NCBI GenBank assembly: GCA_965277735.1
Contig: CBDIDO010000002.1
Span: 434,001-498,000, forward strand
Reading direction: 5' to 3'
Length of the DNA: 64,000 bases
Source of the DNA: RH-AL1 sp965277735
GTDB lineage: Bacteria > Pseudomonadota > Alphaproteobacteria > Rhizobiales > Beijerinckiaceae
How positions within the stretch are numbered: the first letter of the stretch is position 1; each line of letters starts with the position of its first letter. Both the position numbers and the translations under genes were made by a program. Shown piece after piece: positions 25,556-33,911 of this stretch. The notes under the pieces were generated by a model. It saw only the letters and a program-made list of their open reading frames with translations. It was not told where the DNA came from and searched no databases.

Positions 25556-26350
25556 TCAGTCCCTGAAACTCGGATCGAGCCGATCGAGCTTGCGCAGCAG
25601 CGCCGGCCACGCGAGCTTGCCGGCCAGCGCGTCGAGCGATTGAGGATTTGCCTGCCCGGCGACCTTCTCCTCCACGCCGTCCGGCGCGTCGTTGAGGTTG
25701 GCGCGACCGGCCGACAGCATGTGGACTTGCGCCTCGCAGGCGCGCTCGAGGAAGTAGAGCCGCAGGAAGCAGGCGCCGACGTCGGCGCCGACGACGAGCG
25801 TGCCGTGGTTGCGCAGGATCATCGCGTGGCGCGTGCCGAGGTCGCCGACGAGGCGCTCGCGCTCGCCGAGGTCCGTCGCGATGCCCTCGTAGTCGTGGTA
25901 GGCGATGTCGCCGCCGGCGATCATCGCGGTCTGCGTGTGCGGCAGCAGGCCGAAGGCCATCGCCGAGACGGCCTGGCCGCAGGGCGTGTGCAGGTGCATC
26001 ACCGCATGCGCGTCGTCGCGCGCCATGTGCACGGCCGAATGGATGGTGAAGCCCGCGGGATTGACCGGATGCGCCGCCTCACCGACCGGCTTGCCGTCAG
26101 CGTCGATCTTGACCAGAGACGAGGCGGTGATCTCGTCGAACATCATGTCGTAGGGGTTGATGAGGAAGTGGTGCTCCGGCCCCGGCACCCGCGCTGACAA
26201 GTGCGTGAAGATCAGGTCGTCCCAGCCGTAATGGGCGACGAGGCGGTAGGCGGCGGCGAGGTCGACGCGGACCTTCCACTCCGCCTCGCTGCAGCCGTGG
26301 ACGCGGCGGCCCGCGTCGGCGGACTCGGCGTCGATCGATCCCTTGGTCAT
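25556..26350 (-). CDS. Class II aldolase/adducin family protein
   Basis: 264 aa, starting MTKGSIDAES at ATG 26350 with GGAGGAGAG upstream. It contains a HLSARVPG turn, the zinc-binding pair in HAVMHLHTPCGQAVSAMA, the acid YHDYEGIATD, and AMILRNHGTLVVGADVG with the third His, all typical of fuculose-phosphate aldolase-fold proteins. Many members of this clade are decarboxylases or have no assigned substrate. It stands alone, convergent to tRNA-Arg. Confidence 0.88.
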   Translation of the reverse strand: MTKGSIDAESADAGRRVHGCSEAEWKVRVDLAAAYRLVAHYGWDDLIFTHLSARVPGPEHHFLINPYDMMFDEITASSLVKIDADGKPVGEAAHPVNPAGFTIHSAVHMARDDAHAVMHLHTPCGQAVSAMAFGLLPHTQTAMIAGGDIAYHDYEGIATDLGERERLVGDLGTRHAMILRNHGTLVVGADVGACFLRLYFLERACEAQVHMLSAGRANLNDAPDGVEEKVAGQANPQSLDALAGKLAWPALLRKLDRLDPSFRD

Positions 26351-26451
26351 GGCGCTCTCCTCCCGAAGTCGTTTTCTCGATTGTAGGGGAGTCCGACCGG
26401 GAAGGAACGTCTCTTCTTCTCCCACGAGCGGGAGAGAGGCCGCGGCGCCTT

Positions 26452-26736
26452 CTATCGCAGGGTGTCGATGCCGGCCAGGATAAGGTCGAGGTCAGCGAGG
26501 GATTGCTCCCGGTCGTCGTGCGCCGGCAATTGCGCCGCCACCTAATGCACGAAGGGATAGTCCGCGGGGTCGAGCCGCGCCCATTCCGCGGCGACGGTCT
26601 TGAGCACGGCCGTCCGATCCGTCTCGCGGGGGCGCGGGCGGGCATTCGCGGCGTTCTGTCCCGCGGCGCCAGGGATATAGGTCACGAGCGCGCATGCGGC
26701 GTCGAACCGCGCGGGCTCGGGAACGCCGAGCGCCTC
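26452..26736 (-). pseudogene. Remnant of a TetR-family regulator C-terminal domain
   Basis: On the minus strand the frame reads EALGVPEPARFDAACALVTY, then AVLKTVAAEWARLDPADYPF, then a TAG stop at 26542-26544, and continues VAAQLPAHDDREQSLADLDL and ILAGIDTLR to a TAG at 26452. This matches the ligand-binding end of TetR proteins (the DPxxYP and LDLILAGI signatures), but the N-terminal HTH is absent and the internal amber stop breaks it. Confidence 0.6.
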
Positions 26737-26739
26737 GAG

Positions 26740-26863
26740 CGAAGTTCGACATGTCGGTCGCCACGACGCCCGGTGCCATCGCGTCGACGCAGATGCCGCG
26801 GTCCCGAGCGCGAGGGCGAAGTGCTTGACGAGCGTCGATCGCGACCTTCGTCGAAGCAGACAT
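26740..26863 (-). pseudogene. Remnant of a short-chain dehydrogenase
   Basis: A minus-strand frame reads SASTKVAID, then in a shifted frame TLVKHFALALG, then back in the first frame ICVDAMAPGVVATDMSNF. Together these rebuild the SDR segment after the catalytic YxxxK through the (V/I)NAxxPG motif. Two compensating indels disrupt it, and the Rossmann N-terminus is missing. It runs straight into the TetR remnant, forming a chimera of two decayed genes. Confidence 0.55.
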
Positions 26864-26881
26864 GGGCGCTCTCCTCTGACG

Positions 26882-27025
26882 TGGTCCGTCATCAGCCGCC
26901 GCTGGTCGGCGCCGCGCCGACGATCGATCTCGTCATCGCGTACAATCGCGCCAACACATCCCCGATCCTTGCGCGCTTTCTGTCGCGGAGCGATGAGCTG
27001 ATGGCACGTGTCGCGTCGAAGCCCG
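26882..27025 (+). pseudogene. Possible C-terminal remnant of a LysR-family regulator
   Basis: A plus-strand frame reads LVGAAPTIDLVIAYNRANTS followed by PILARFLSRSDELMARVA, resembling the last helix region of LysR effector domains (D-L-x-x-x-Y-x-R-x-N-x-S-P-x-L-x-x-F-L). No N-terminal HTH or start is present upstream, because the neighbouring remnants are on the other strand. Tentative. Confidence 0.35.
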
Positions 27026-27148
27026 GCAAAGCGGGTCGCCGAAAATTGAGGCTGCCGGCCGTCGCCCATTTCGGCCGCGCCGGCCCCACGACGCAGCCTC
27101 TTTCTTCGAATACCGTGACATGCTCCCCGGCGAATGGATGACATAGCC

Positions 27149-27310
27149 ATGCCGACCGATCTCCCGCCACGCCGCCGTCTGGCTGCGGCAGGCACCGACT
27201 GGAACGAGCTTCTGCTGACGCTGATCGCGGGCGTCTTTCTCGCCTTCCTGATGATGGCGTTTCTCGCAGCTTTCGGCGGCGGCGCGCCGCCGCGCCTGGT
27301 GGGGCCTTGA
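27149..27310 (+). CDS. Small single-span membrane protein, hypothetical
   Basis: 53 aa, MPTDLPPRRRLAAAG followed by a hydrophobic helix LLLTLIAGVFLAFLMMAFLA and a Gly/Pro tail to TGA at 27308. Positive-inside N-terminus. No clear Shine-Dalgarno, so it may be spurious, but the amphipathic/hydrophobic layout is protein-like. Confidence 0.35.
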   Translation: MPTDLPPRRRLAAAGTDWNELLLTLIAGVFLAFLMMAFLAAFGGGAPPRLVGP

Positions 27311-27510
27311 GGCTCTAGCAGGCGTGGCGTGAGCGGCCGCCTCGGTGCGCCGGCATCACAGTCGACGGCTTGCAGACTGCCGGAAATCCGCTCCGCCAAA
27401 GTTGGCGGTTTTCGCGCCCGCGGGCGGACGCTTGGATTGCGAAGCAAGAAACAGATTTCGGCAAGAACGAGCAGCTGATGAATGGGTCCGGTCAACCAAT
27501 GGAGTCCCCC

Positions 27511-27978
27511 ATGAGCTTCCGCGTCACCGGCTTGTCGTCCGCGCCGTTCCAACATCTCTTCGGATTGCCCGATGACGCGTTGGCCAAGCATTGCGTACGT
27601 CGCTACGTGGCCAGCGAGACGTCGCGTTTCCCGGACCGCATCGAGATGCGCCACGCCGAGCCCGGCGAAACGCTGCTTCTGCTCAACCAAACGTGCCAGC
27701 CCGCCGACACGCCGTATCGCGCGACACACGCCATCTTCGTCCGCGAAGGGGCGACAGAGACCTACGACCAGGTGGACCGCGTGCCCGAGGTCATGCGCGC
27801 GCGCCTGCTCTCGCTGCGCGGCTTCGATGCCGTCGGCATGCTGCTCGACGCGGAGGTGGTCGACGGCGAGCAGATCGAGTCGGTCATTGCTCATCTGTTC
27901 GCCAATCCCGACGTGCACTACATCCACGCTCATAACGCAAAGCACGGCTGCTATTCCGGGCGGATCGACCGAAGCTGA
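27511..27978 (+). CDS. DUF1203 domain protein
   Basis: 155 aa, starting MSFRVTGLSSAPFQHLFGL at ATG 27511 with GGAG 6 bp upstream. Family features seen: DRIEMRHAEPGETLLLLN, THAIFVREGA, and a C-terminal PDVHYIHAHNAKHGCYSGRI rich in His and Cys. DUF1203 has no established function; the conserved His/Cys cluster suggests metal binding or redox chemistry (inference). It precedes the broken EamA gene by 45 bp on the same strand. Confidence 0.85.
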   Translation: MSFRVTGLSSAPFQHLFGLPDDALAKHCVRRYVASETSRFPDRIEMRHAEPGETLLLLNQTCQPADTPYRATHAIFVREGATETYDQVDRVPEVMRARLLSLRGFDAVGMLLDAEVVDGEQIESVIAHLFANPDVHYIHAHNAKHGCYSGRIDRS

Positions 27979-28023
27979 AGTCCAACGGGCCGCCAAATCA
28001 TTTTCCAATTCCGGATCGATCAG

Positions 28024-28976
28024 ATGCCCGACACCAACACGCCGCCGCCTCAGATTGGCGGCACGGAATGGGCCTTGCTCGTTGTGCTTTCTGTTTTATG
28101 GGGCGGGTCGTTTTTCTTCTACAAAATACTGGTCACCGCATTACCTCCGTTCACGATCGTGCTCGGGCGCGTCGGCTTAGCCGCCGTCGTGCTCAACCTG
28201 TTCCTGCTCGCCAAGAACGACCCGATGCCCGCGTCGGGCCGGCTGTGGCGTCAGTTCTTTGTCATGGGGACGCTCAACAACGTCATCCCGTTCAGCCTGA
28301 TCGTTTTCGGTGAGACCAAGATCGCAAGCGGTTTGGCGTCCATTCTCAATGCGACAACGCCGCTGTTCACGGTTGCCGCAGCTCACCTCCTCACCAATTC
28401 GGAACGTCTCACCCCGGCCAAGGTCGTGGGCGTGGCGTTCGGCTTTCTTGGCGTCGCCGTCCTCATCGGTCCTGATGCGCTTTCCGGCCTCGGAGCTGGC
28501 AATCTCCTGGGCGAAGGCGCGTGCTTGCTGGCGGCGCTGATCTACGCGTTCGCGGGGATCTACGGCCGACGCTTCAAAGGTGTCTCCGCGATGAAGGTTG
28601 CGACGGGACAGGTCACGGCCAGCACGATCATCCTTCTGCCGATCGCCGTCGTCGTCGACTGGCCCTGGATGCTACCCAATCCGAGCCTGCGGGTGTGGTC
28701 TGCCCTCGTCGGCATTGCCCTTCTCAGCACGGCTCTCGCCTACATGCTCTACTTCCGCATCCTGGCGACGGCCGGCGCGACCAACCTGCTGCTGGTGACC
28801 TTCCTGCTGCCATCAGCGCCCTGTTGCTCGGCGTCATGGTGCTGGGAGAAGCTCTCACGGTGCGAGCGATCTCTGGTATGCTCTTGATCGGCCTCGGGCT
28901 GGTGGCGATCGACGGACGTCTGTGGCGCTCATTTAGCCCCAACAGGCGGGGATCGGACGAAGATGTCTCGATCTGA
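28024..28976 (+). pseudogene. EamA/DMT-family transporter, frameshifted
   Basis: Ten-helix drug/metabolite exporter fold in two EamA repeats: LSVLWGGSFFFYKILVTALP opens repeat one and GEGACLLAALIYAFAGIYGR repeat two. The first frame runs from ATG 28024 to about 28812 (TNLLLVTFLLP). The expected continuation ISALLLGVMVLGEALTVRAI is in another frame and ends at 28976. A one-base deletion near 28812 explains this. Everything else looks intact, so this is either very recent inactivation or a sequencing error. Confidence 0.8.
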
Positions 28977-29087
28977 CAGCCGCCTCGATCGAGCCCTCAG
29001 GTATCGAGTTTGAAAGCAAGAGACGGAGTGCGGGTGCTTCGTCGAGGGAAGATCATCGCGGACCATCACAACCAAGGGATGACCGCC

Positions 29088-30212
29088 ATGAACACGGACA
29101 TGATCGAGCAAACGATCGAAGAGACCCCGGCGGACGATGTCCGTTGGGCCGCCATCGGCGCGCGCGACGCGTCGGCGGACGGCACCTTCGTCTATTCCGT
29201 CCGCACGACCGGCGTCTATTGCCGCCCCTCCTGCGCGTCGCGGATGGCGCGGCGCGAGAACGTCGCTTTCCACGCGACAAGCGCCGCGGCCGAGCTGGCC
29301 GGATTTCGGCCCTGCAAGCGCTGCCGACCCGATGGGCCGAGCCAGGACCAACGGCGCGTGGCCGCGGTCGCCCGTGCCTGCCGCCTGATCGAGACGGCCG
29401 AGACAATGCCGTCGCTCGACGCCCTCGCCGACGCGGTCGGTCTCAGTCCGTCCCATTTCCACCGTGTCTTCAGGGACGCCACCGGGGTCACGCCAAAGGC
29501 GTTCGCCAGCCAGCACCGGGCAGCTCGCGTCGCGACCGAGCTACGCGCGGCCGAGACCGTCACGCATGCGGTCTACGACGCCGGCTTCAACACCTCGAGC
29601 CGCTTCTACGAGACGTCGAACGCCCGGTTGGGCATGACGCCGACCGCCTTCCGCGCCGGCGGCGCGGGAACCCAGATCAAGTTTGCTGTCGGAGAATGCT
29701 CGCTCGGCGCGATCCTCGTCGCCGCGACCGTGAAAGGCGTCTGTGCCATTCTCATCGGCGAGGATCCCGAAGCGATTGCCCGCGACCTTCAGGACCAATT
29801 TCCGCACGCCGACATCGTCGGCGGCGACAGGGCGTTCGAGCAGCTGGTCGCACGCGTGGTCGGCTTCGTCGACGATCCCCGCGGCGCGTTTGATCTCCCG
29901 CTCGACATTTCGGGCACCGCGTTTCAACAGCGTGTCTGGCAAGCGCTCCGGGCCATCCCCATCGGCACGACCTCGAGCTACGCCGAGATCGCAGCGGCCA
30001 TCGGCGCCCCGAGCGCGCACCGCGCGGTCGCGGCGGCGTGCGGCGCCAACAAGATCGCGGTCGCGATCCCGTGCCATCGCGTCGTGCGCTCCGATGGATC
30101 AATGGCCGGCTATCGCTGGGGCGTGGAACGCAAGCGTGCGCTGATCGCTCACGAAGCGCGATCGATCAAAACCGGCGATCGCCTCAGGGCAAAGCGCCGA
30201 CCGGCCGGCTGA
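29088..30212 (+). CDS. ada: Ada bifunctional regulator / O6-methylguanine-DNA methyltransferase
   Basis: 374 aa from ATG 29088 (MNTDMIEQT), with AAGGG 9 bp upstream; an ATG at 29079 is also in frame. The N-terminal zinc/methylphosphotriester domain has Cys45 and Cys49 (GVYCRPSC) and the FRPCKRC pair. An AraC-type HTH follows (LADAVGLSPSHFHRVFRDAT). The C-terminal methyltransferase has the suicide cysteine in AIPCHRVVRSDG. All parts are intact, so it can both repair alkylated DNA and activate the adaptive response. Confidence 0.95.
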   Translation: MNTDMIEQTIEETPADDVRWAAIGARDASADGTFVYSVRTTGVYCRPSCASRMARRENVAFHATSAAAELAGFRPCKRCRPDGPSQDQRRVAAVARACRLIETAETMPSLDALADAVGLSPSHFHRVFRDATGVTPKAFASQHRAARVATELRAAETVTHAVYDAGFNTSSRFYETSNARLGMTPTAFRAGGAGTQIKFAVGECSLGAILVAATVKGVCAILIGEDPEAIARDLQDQFPHADIVGGDRAFEQLVARVVGFVDDPRGAFDLPLDISGTAFQQRVWQALRAIPIGTTSSYAEIAAAIGAPSAHRAVAAACGANKIAVAIPCHRVVRSDGSMAGYRWGVERKRALIAHEARSIKTGDRLRAKRRPAG

Positions 30213-30340
30213 ACGGCATGCGCGGCCACACGGCCCGCCTCCGGCGAAGAGCAGCGCGGCGACCACCTTGCCTTCGCGGCGGAAACTGACCATGCAGGGC
30301 GAAGGCGCCGCAGCGGCGGCGCGCGTCGACGTGGGGCATC

Positions 30341-30778
30341 ATGGGCTACCTCCCTTGGCTGAAGGCCGTGCACATCCTGGCCGTCATCTCCTGGATGGTG
30401 GGGATGCTCTATCTGCCGCGGCTCTTCGTCTATCACGCGGAGGCCGGCCCCGGCTCGCCGCAGGCAGCGACTTTCGCGATCATGGAGCGACGCCTGCAGA
30501 AGGCGATCATGCTGCCGGCGCTGATCGTGACCTGGGTCACTGGGCTCTGGCTGGCGATCGCCGGGCACTGGTTCACGCTGCCACATAACGGCTGGCTGCA
30601 CGGCAAGCTCCTGCTCGTGTTCCTGCTCACCGGCGTGCACGGCTTCCTCGCCTCCGAGCGCAAGAAGCTGGCGGCCGGCACCAGCACGCACGATTCCAAG
30701 TTCTTCCGCATCATCAACGAGGTGCCGACGCTGCTGCTGATCGGCATCGTCATCCTGGCGGTGGTGAAGCCGTTCTAG
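30341..30778 (+). CDS. hemJ: HemJ protoporphyrinogen IX oxidase
   Basis: 145 aa four-helix membrane protein that oxidises protoporphyrinogen IX to protoporphyrin IX, the branch point to haem and bacteriochlorophyll. MGYLPWLKAVHILAVISWMV carries the conserved haem-ligand His11; ERRLQKAIMLPALIVTWVTG, WLHGKLLLV and FRIINEVPTLLLI follow the family pattern. The start is ATG 30341. It is not in an obvious operon; bolA lies 65 bp downstream. Confidence 0.93.
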   Translation: MGYLPWLKAVHILAVISWMVGMLYLPRLFVYHAEAGPGSPQAATFAIMERRLQKAIMLPALIVTWVTGLWLAIAGHWFTLPHNGWLHGKLLLVFLLTGVHGFLASERKKLAAGTSTHDSKFFRIINEVPTLLLIGIVILAVVKPF

Positions 30779-30843
30779 CGCGACCCCTCGTCATCCTCGA
30801 TCGGCTCCTCTATGCTCGCGCGCAAACGAGGATCACCACGCCC

Positions 30844-31080
30844 ATGCCGATGCCCGCCGCCGAGATCGAACGCCTGATCAAGGACGGACTGCCCGACGCG
30901 CAGGTCGAGATCATCGATCTCGCTGGCGATGACGACCATTTCTCGGCGATCGTCACCTCGAAAGAATTCGTCGGGCTCACTAAGCTGAAGCAGCACCAGC
31001 TTGTCTACAAAGCGCTCGGCGACCACCTCGGTGGTGCGCTGCACGCGTTGCAGCTTCAAACTTTGCAGCCGAAGGCTTAA
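30844..31080 (+). CDS. BolA-family protein
   Basis: 78 aa, a class II KH-like fold. IERLIKDGLPDAQVEIIDLA, HFSAIVTSKEFVGLTKLKQH and QLVYKALG are family signatures. BolA proteins bind monothiol glutaredoxins through a shared 2Fe-2S cluster, and the next gene, 32 bp on, is exactly such a glutaredoxin, so this pair probably acts in Fe-S trafficking or iron sensing. Confidence 0.93.
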   Translation: MPMPAAEIERLIKDGLPDAQVEIIDLAGDDDHFSAIVTSKEFVGLTKLKQHQLVYKALGDHLGGALHALQLQTLQPKA

Positions 31081-31112
31081 GTTAGGCGAAGATCCACACC
31101 AAGAGGTCCCGC

Positions 31113-31448
31113 ATGTCCGCTGAAGACACCATCCAGAATGCCGTCTCCTCGAACGACGTCATGCTGTTCATGAAGGGCACGCCGCAGTTCCCGCAGTGCG
31201 GCTTCTCGAGCCAGGTCGTGCAGATCCTGAGCTATCTCGAGGTGCCGTTCGAGAGCGTGAACGTCCTCGCCGACGACGAGATCCGCAACGGAATCAAGAG
31301 CTTCTCGAGCTGGCCGACGATTCCGCAGCTCTATGTGAAGGGCGAGTTCATCGGCGGCTGCGACATCGTGCGCGAGATGTTCCAGTCGGGCGAACTGGCC
31401 GACCATCTTGCCGCCGCCGGCGTTCCCGTGAAGCAGCCCGCCGCGTAA
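31113..31448 (+). CDS. grxD: Monothiol glutaredoxin GrxD (CGFS type)
   Basis: 111 aa. The CGFS active site is at Cys29 in FPQCGFSSQVVQIL, with LFMKGTPQFP before it and SSWPTIPQLYVKGEFIGGCD for glutathione binding. It carries and transfers 2Fe-2S clusters with BolA, encoded just upstream. The macrodomain gene starts 12 bp downstream. Confidence 0.96.
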   Translation: MSAEDTIQNAVSSNDVMLFMKGTPQFPQCGFSSQVVQILSYLEVPFESVNVLADDEIRNGIKSFSSWPTIPQLYVKGEFIGGCDIVREMFQSGELADHLAAAGVPVKQPAA

Positions 31449-31459
31449 ATGGCGGCCCG

Positions 31460-31963
31460 ATGACGATCCCGGCGATCGAGGTCGTCGAGGGCGACATCAC
31501 GACACTCGCAGTCGATGCCATCGTCAACGCCGCCAACACGAGCCTGCTCGGTGGCGGTGGGGTCGACGGCGCGATTCATCGCGCCGCCGGCAAGGACCTC
31601 GAGGTCGAGTGTCGCATGCTCGGCGGCTGCAAGCCCGGCAACGCCAAGCTGACCAAGGGCTACAAGCTGCCTGCGCGCTTCATTGTCCACACCGTCGGCC
31701 CGGTGTGGAATGGCGGGGAGCGTGGCGAGGACGAGCTGCTCGCTTCCTGCTACCGCCGCTCGCTGGAGGTCGCCCGCGAGGCCGGCGCAAAAACCATAGC
31801 CTTCCCGGCGATCTCGACCGGGGTCTACCGCTTCCCTCCGGAGCGCGCCGCGACGATCGCCGTGCGCGAGGTTCGCGCCCATGGCGCCGGGTTTGAGCGG
31901 ATCGTGCTCTGCTGCTTCTCGAAGGCGTCCGCCGACCTGCACCGCGCGGCGCTGGCAGCCTAG
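31460..31963 (+). CDS. Macrodomain protein (O-acetyl-ADP-ribose deacetylase type)
   Basis: 167 aa from ATG 31460. VVEGDITTLAVDAIVNAANT and LLGGGGVDGAIHRAAG form the ADP-ribose pocket, with the catalytic Asn/Asp pair in NAAN and GVDGAIH; FPAISTGVYRFP is the second binding loop. The family is MacroD/YmdB-like and hydrolyses O-acetyl-ADP-ribose or removes ADP-ribose from proteins. Coupled to grxD on the same strand. Confidence 0.93.
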   Translation: MTIPAIEVVEGDITTLAVDAIVNAANTSLLGGGGVDGAIHRAAGKDLEVECRMLGGCKPGNAKLTKGYKLPARFIVHTVGPVWNGGERGEDELLASCYRRSLEVAREAGAKTIAFPAISTGVYRFPPERAATIAVREVRAHGAGFERIVLCCFSKASADLHRAALAA

Positions 31964-33769
31964 CTACCGCCGCCGCGGCTCTCCGGTGGCGATGCGCTGC
32001 AGGTGCCAGCGCACCTCCGGCTTGCCACCCGTATCGGCGGCGAGCTTGACCTGCAGCGTCGCACGCGGGCCGCCCGAGGCGGCAAACAGGATGCTCGGCT
32101 CGACAACCATCGGCGCGTCGGCCTCGATCAGCCAGCTCTCGCCGTCCGGCGCGTCGAGCCGCACGGCAGTCCCCTCATCATTGGCATGCGCCTTCACCGA
32201 CGGGTGCAGGTGGAAGCGCAGCGCGTAGGGCGTGGGCCCGCTTGCGCGCTTGCCGACGGCCTCGAGCCGGTCGCGTCCCTCAAGCCGGCTGCCGTCGCGG
32301 GCGAGGACGAGCTCGCGGTGATGCACGAGACCGAAGCGCTGGGCATAGCCGTCGTGCGAGAGGAAGACGTGGGCACCGGCCTCGTCCTCGCCGCGCTCGG
32401 CCGTGACGACCGAGGGGCCGGACAGGATCTCGTCGCGCAGCCAGCGGCCGAGCCCGGCGCTGGCCGCGAAGCGGCACGACGACGTGTCGTCGACCACGAG
32501 CGTGGAATGCGCTGCCGTGGTGCGCGCGGCCTCGCGCGCGTTGGCGCGAGCGACTTCCGGCGCGCCGCAATTGACGATGATGCGGCGGATGCCCGACGAC
32601 AGCTCGAAGGCGAGGCAGCCCGCATGCGCCTGCATGGAGAACGCCTGCGGCGGGACCGCGCCGGCCTCGACGACGACGATCGTGCCGGCCGCCTCGAGCC
32701 GCTGGTAGCCGGCATAGCGCGCGTTCGTCACCGGCTGCGCGCGCGCGTCGTCGTAGGCGAGGATCGTCGCGACCAGCTCCGGCGCGGTAACGCCCATCCC
32801 GTTGAACAGGGCCAGCGCACCGTCGCCGTGCCGGAACAACCGCAGCATCGGCATCATCCGGTCGATCGCGTTGAGCAGCTGCTGCGGCGCCTGGATGCCG
32901 CGCGCCGCATAGGCGTGGCGCAGCGGCAGCATGTCGATCAGCAGGTCGATGAGGATCTGCGGATTGCGGCTGATGTGGCCGCCGTCGGGCAGGATCTGCG
33001 TGTCGATCTCGGCGGCGAGCGCGGCGGTGCCGGCGCGCAGCCAGCCGACGCTGTCGGCGGCGCAGAGCCCGTATTCGGCCAGCGCGAGTGCGACGACCAG
33101 CCGGCTCTCGCCGGTCAGGCCGCCGCTGAGCCGCTGCGCGAGCGCCGCTCGGTGCGTCGCCAGCGACTGCATGAAGCGCGTGTAGAAGGCGCGGTCGGCG
33201 CCCGCGAGCAGCACCGGGGATTGCGAGAGCCAGGCGAGCACGCGGCGCGCGGCGACGCGCGGCTCCCAGGCGGTGGCCTGGCTCGGCTTGGCGTGCACGT
33301 CGAGGAAGGCGGCGACGAGGGCGCGCCCGCGCGCCCCGGCGGCCGGTTGGTCGGCGGCGCGGAGATGCCGCAGCCAGCCGAAGCCGCAGAGGCCGCGCTG
33401 CCATTCGGCGGCGGCCGCCGCGCCGGCACTTTGCGCGTCAGCCGGCTCCAGCACGAAAGGCGAGCGCCCGCTGGCGTTCACGATGCGGCCACCGAAGGCG
33501 AAATAGCCGGCCGCGATATCGGCGGCGATCGTCGGGTCGGCGGTGCGGATGTCCTGCGGCGCGATCAGGAGGCGCTCCGGCGCCCGCGCACGGATTCGCG
33601 ACGCCGCCCGGCCCGGCAGTGCCGTCGCACGCCGCGCCCTGCGCCCCGCCCGGCTGGCGAGAATCACGATGAGACGCAGGCGATCTTTGAGCGTTGGGCC
33701 GGCCAGAACGGGGCTCCGGGAGAAAGGACTCGACGCGAGCGCTCCGGCGGCGGCGTGGCCGGCGCGCAC
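31964..33769 (-). CDS. Heparinase II/III family protein
   Basis: 601 aa. An N-terminal alpha/alpha toroid (ESRLVVALALAEYGLCAAD, GGHISRNPQILIDLL, MLRLFRHGDGALALFNGMG) precedes a C-terminal beta-sandwich with FELSSGIRRIIVNCGAP, AHSTLVVDDTSSCRF, HDGYAQRFGLVHHRELVLA. The conserved alphaproteobacterial member has an unknown substrate and is often called a heparinase although it need not act on heparin. No signal peptide is obvious. Convergent with the macrodomain gene with no gap. Confidence 0.88.
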   Translation of the reverse strand: MRAGHAAAGALASSPFSRSPVLAGPTLKDRLRLIVILASRAGRRARRATALPGRAASRIRARAPERLLIAPQDIRTADPTIAADIAAGYFAFGGRIVNASGRSPFVLEPADAQSAGAAAAAEWQRGLCGFGWLRHLRAADQPAAGARGRALVAAFLDVHAKPSQATAWEPRVAARRVLAWLSQSPVLLAGADRAFYTRFMQSLATHRAALAQRLSGGLTGESRLVVALALAEYGLCAADSVGWLRAGTAALAAEIDTQILPDGGHISRNPQILIDLLIDMLPLRHAYAARGIQAPQQLLNAIDRMMPMLRLFRHGDGALALFNGMGVTAPELVATILAYDDARAQPVTNARYAGYQRLEAAGTIVVVEAGAVPPQAFSMQAHAGCLAFELSSGIRRIIVNCGAPEVARANAREAARTTAAHSTLVVDDTSSCRFAASAGLGRWLRDEILSGPSVVTAERGEDEAGAHVFLSHDGYAQRFGLVHHRELVLARDGSRLEGRDRLEAVGKRASGPTPYALRFHLHPSVKAHANDEGTAVRLDAPDGESWLIEADAPMVVEPSILFAASGGPRATLQVKLAADTGGKPEVRWHLQRIATGEPRRR

Positions 33770-33911
33770 GGCCGATGGTTAAAGCTTAGCCAAAGTTCCT
33801 GTAGGCTTCGTTAACCATGCGGTGGGCCGGTCCGGGAAGCGCTTGCTTGACGCGGCGACGTCCGATGAGCCACTGCGGCGACGCCCCCAGGAGCCAAGGC
33901 AAGGACCGACG

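Noticed and set aside
26542..28008. A 488-codon minus-strand frame over the DUF1203 gene
   Set aside because: Only its last ~100 residues resemble real proteins (the SDR and TetR remnants); the rest is antisense to DUF1203 and low complexity.
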